Below are positions 24,434-27,077 of a DNA stretch of 27,077 nucleotides, one piece after another. Both the position numbers and the translations under genes were made by a program. Numbering within the stretch: the stretch's first letter is position 1; the number at the start of each line of letters is the position of its first letter. This DNA is from Verrucomicrobiota bacterium. GTDB taxonomy: Bacteria > Chlamydiota > Chlamydiia > Chlamydiales > JAEYWL01. The notes under the pieces are model-generated. The model made no database searches. It was not told the origin of the DNA and worked only from the letters and a program-made list of their open reading frames with translations. Location: the NCBI GenBank assembly GCA_023428915.1, contig JAEYWL010000126.1:1-27077 (forward strand). Direction: 5' to 3'.

Positions 24434-27077
24434 TGGATAGTATTAATAGTGTTTCTTTGCAAGCAAGAGACAAACAACCCCCCTCTTCGTCCATGACAGA
24501 AGTGATTATTCACCACGGTAAGAATACTTATAAAATCAATGTAAAAAATTTAGAGGTAAATGCAGAGGCTATAACAAGGGCGCAAGAATCCCGCATTGGA
24601 GAATTACTTGGAGAGTATTTTGCCATAATACGCAAGGAACGTGAAACTAGTCATGCCGATCGCTTTACAATTGATGACAAAAAATTAAAGGCGCCTCCGC
24701 ATAGATGGAAATATAAAAACGACATTAGCCTTTCTGATAGATATAAAGAAATTAAGGCCATTCTTTCAGGTCAAGCCGCCCCTCATATCTCTGCTCGCGC
24801 CCCAACAATGGCACCACCGTCATTTTATTCATCTCATGCAGAAAGCGGAGGCGCGGCAGCTCCTCTTTTTCATGAGCAAATAAATACACTTGAGCTGCAA
24901 AACAAACAGCAGCAAGAGCACATAGACAAGCTCATGAAACAGTTGAGCGAGCAAAGCCGGGAATTAGGTCGTTTAGAGGGAAAACAGGAAAGGGCGGTTG
25001 AGATTGAAAAAGATTTAAGGAATCTTCTTAAAGAACATGCTGAAAAAAATACCCGTTCAAAACAGAAAAAAGCAGACCTGCGCAATGAATTAAAGCAAAA
25101 CAGCGCCGAAATCGCGAAATTGAATAAACAGATTAGCAATAAAGCTGTTGAGGAGCAGAGACTTTTAGGTGAATTAAAGCTAAAAGAACAGGAAATTCAG
25201 CATTTAAAAGAGAAACTGCAGCCTCTAGAGCAAAATGCGGGTAAAAATTTAGAGGTGCAACTTTCTCAACAGACTGAAAAAATAGCAGCTGCAGAGGCAA
25301 GTTTAGCAAAGGCAGTAAAGGAAGCAAAAGAAGTTGAACGGCAATTGCAGCAAGCGCGTGAGGATTTGCAAGCTGCCAGAGAAGAATTGGGGCAATTGAA
25401 AGTAGAGAGAGGCCAGCTCGAAACAACTAATGATTTCCTTGTAAAAAGTTCTGAGGAGGCTAAAAAAAACCTGGCATCGCTTGAAACTAAGCTTGAACAG
25501 GCTCATAAGGAAAAAAATGAACAGGGTGCGCAATTTTATGCCTTGCAGCTAGAGAAAGCCGGTTTAGGAAAAGACCTGGAGCAGGCACTAGGCGAAATAA
25601 GCAAACTAAAAAGAGCTAAAGTTTTAGACGAAGCCAGGATTAACTCATTGCAGGATAAGGTTGCAGACCTTGAAGCAAAGCTCAGCGCAAACCAGCTAAA
25701 GTTATTGGAGTATGGTTTAAAACCTAGCGCTGAGGAAAATAAAGCCAAAGTCAAAGAATTGCGCCTGCAAAACCAAGAAATGCAAAAACGCCAGGCTCTG
25801 CTGGAAGAAGAATTGCGCAAGCAGGAGCCTTTAGAAACTGCCCTCGCTAAAGCGCGTCAACAAATTAGCGAATTAGAGAATGCTCTTGGAGAAAAAGAAA
25901 CTGCTCAAGCCATTCAAAATGAAAAAGCCAAATTTAGAGAGCATTTTGAAAATCAGCTTGGCCAGTTGGAAAGAAGACACGCAGAGCTTTCAGCTCAAAA
26001 AAACTTAGCACATCAAAATGAAGTTCAGGGATTGAAAGGAGAGTTGGAGCAGCTCGAAGGCAGCGCGAAAAAAGCAGCAAAAGAGGCTCGTGTTTTACAA
26101 GAAGAGGTTGAGCTTCTCAGGGAAGATCTTGAGGAACTAAACAATCATCTTAGGGAAGCCAAAGCTGATTCAAATGAACAAAAAAAAATAAACTTTGCAC
26201 AAGAGCTGCAGCTTTTGTCGGCAGAAGAGGAAAGGCAGCAATTATCAACAACCGTTGCAAATTTAACTGCTGCTTTAAAAGCACAAGAGCAGCTTTTTGC
26301 TGAAAATCAAAGCAAAACTAAAAACCTGGAAAAGCAGGTAGAAAATTTTAAAAGAGAGATCCAAACGCTTGAAAATAGATTACAGGAAGCGGAAAGCACA
26401 GTCCGCGAGATAAAAGAGGCTCTAAATGCTCTTAAAGAAGAAAAAAAACGCTTAGAGATAGATAGTGAAAAGCTGAAAGAAGTCGAGCCTGCCTACAATA
26501 GAGCCAAAAAAGCCTTGCAAGAAGCGCAAGATCAGCAAAAAAGTTTGGAGACAGAAAGAAACGCTCTTCAAAAAAAACTGGATGAATTGAAAACGCGGGA
26601 AAGACAGGGAGAGGAGCAGCTAGAAAAGCTGGAGCAAAAACGAGCCGAGCTAGAGCAGCAGCTCATTCAGGCAAATAACCAAAAAAAAGACCTGCAAGCC
26701 AGATTGCAATCCGCTCAAGAAGACCTCGAAGAACGACAACTAGAAAGCGCTAAATTAAAACAGCAAGTAAAAGAAAGCCTAAAAACTCAAGAAGAATTAG
26801 AAGAAAGAGCCCAAACCGCTGAAGATAAATTAAATGAAGCCGAGGGCCGTCTTGCAAGCTTGCTTGAGGATCTAGAAAGACAAAAACAAGACTTTGAACT
26901 AGAACAAAAACAAGCAGCCGAAAATTTACAACAAGAGAAATCTGAAAGAGAAGCAGCTCTCTTGCAACAAGCACGCCTAACCGGTGAAGTTGAGGGCCTA
27001 GCAGAGCAAGTAGGAAGTCTGCATGCAGCCATTAATGAGCTGCAAACTGCAAATGATCATTTAAATTATCTTAAAAC
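24433..27077 (+). CDS. Very long coiled-coil protein, 3' end beyond the window
   Basis: The frame from the ATG at 24433 is open to the last base, giving 881 codons with no stop, so the gene is cut by the window edge. Residues 1-115 form a distinct head (MTEVIIHHGKNTYKIN, later HRWKYKNDISLSDRYKEIK) that I do not recognise. A Pro/Ala/Ser-rich linker (about 117-145) follows. From about 147 onward the sequence is an uninterrupted Lys/Glu/Gln/Leu heptad coiled coil with few prolines, resembling myosin- or SMC-like rods, with no ATPase seen so far. There is no signal peptide or membrane segment in the visible part. A structural or surface/effector scaffold role is possible but unproven. The start is supported by TTAGG seven bases upstream. 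It is divergent from the metal-transport pair. Confidence 0.85.
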   Translation, partial: MDSINSVSLQARDKQPPSSSMTEVIIHHGKNTYKINVKNLEVNAEAITRAQESRIGELLGEYFAIIRKERETSHADRFTIDDKKLKAPPHRWKYKNDISLSDRYKEIKAILSGQAAPHISARAPTMAPPSFYSSHAESGGAAAPLFHEQINTLELQNKQQQEHIDKLMKQLSEQSRELGRLEGKQERAVEIEKDLRNLLKEHAEKNTRSKQKKADLRNELKQNSAEIAKLNKQISNKAVEEQRLLGELKLKEQEIQHLKEKLQPLEQNAGKNLEVQLSQQTEKIAAAEASLAKAVKEAKEVERQLQQAREDLQAAREELGQLKVERGQLETTNDFLVKSSEEAKKNLASLETKLEQAHKEKNEQGAQFYALQLEKAGLGKDLEQALGEISKLKRAKVLDEARINSLQDKVADLEAKLSANQLKLLEYGLKPSAEENKAKVKELRLQNQEMQKRQALLEEELRKQEPLETALAKARQQISELENALGEKETAQAIQNEKAKFREHFENQLGQLERRHAELSAQKNLAHQNEVQGLKGELEQLEGSAKKAAKEARVLQEEVELLREDLEELNNHLREAKADSNEQKKINFAQELQLLSAEEERQQLSTTVANLTAALKAQEQLFAENQSKTKNLEKQVENFKREIQTLENRLQEAESTVREIKEALNALKEEKKRLEIDSEKLKEVEPAYNRAKKALQEAQDQQKSLETERNALQKKLDELKTRERQGEEQLEKLEQKRAELEQQLIQANNQKKDLQARLQSAQEDLEERQLESAKLKQQVKESLKTQEELEERAQTAEDKLNEAEGRLASLLEDLERQKQDFELEQKQAAENLQQEKSEREAALLQQARLTGEVEGLAEQVGSLHAAINELQTANDHLNYLK

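Noticed and set aside
24870..25820. Several minus-strand frames rich in Leu/Phe/Ser opposite the coiled-coil gene
   Set aside because: The plus frame from 24433 is continuously open and has strong heptad character; the minus frames mirror its Glu/Lys/Gln codons.

Overview
The window reads as chromosome of an environmental, amoeba-associated chlamydia (Parachlamydiaceae or a close Chlamydiales relative). The reasons are a chlamydial-type heat-shock operon (CIRCE, then hrcA-grpE-dnaK, with a C-terminally extended HrcA), a CIRCE-type rather than sigma32-type control site, a metal P-type ATPase next to a membrane protein in a pairing that recalls chlamydial genomes, and several large eukaryote-like proteins (F-box plus ankyrin repeats, ankyrin plus papain-like fold, giant helical and coiled-coil proteins) typical of effector-rich amoeba symbionts. 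The lineage call is inference from gene content; no rRNA is present.

Layout. 1-175 holds short 9-bp-phased repeats and a hairpin downstream of yajC. On the minus strand lie yajC (preprotein translocase accessory protein) and, upstream of it, a secreted purple-acid-phosphatase-like protein. htpG (Hsp90) diverges from them on the plus strand, followed by a doubtful small membrane ORF whose end lies inside a 162-bp nested palindrome. Next comes a 2065-residue protein built around a PEP-synthase/dikinase-type ATP-grasp domain and a phosphohistidine swivel domain, flanked by about 540 and 1050 residues of unrecognised, mostly helical sequence. A second, unrelated 172-bp palindrome separates it from an F-box/ankyrin-repeat gene. 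A strong bidirectional terminator at about 12940-12973 closes that gene against dnaK.

The minus-strand half contains, in transcription order from right to left: a VIT/CCC1-like membrane protein and a P1B-4-type metal ATPase (stop and start codons abut), an ankyrin/papain-like-fold protein, a large NAD-dependent glutamate dehydrogenase, and the CIRCE-controlled hrcA-grpE-dnaK operon. At the right edge a plus-strand gene for a very long coiled-coil protein starts at 24433 and runs off the window.

How the genes fit together: the conserved core covers protein export (YajC), folding under stress (HtpG, DnaK, GrpE, HrcA), amino-acid catabolism (GDH) and metal homeostasis (VIT-like protein plus ATPase). 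Interleaved with it are four candidate host-interaction proteins. Three of these (the dikinase-like giant, F-box/ANK and ANK/papain-like) have palindromes or AT-rich repeats directly upstream, whereas the core genes have compact leaders. No tRNA, rRNA, CRISPR array, transposase or integrase was recognised.
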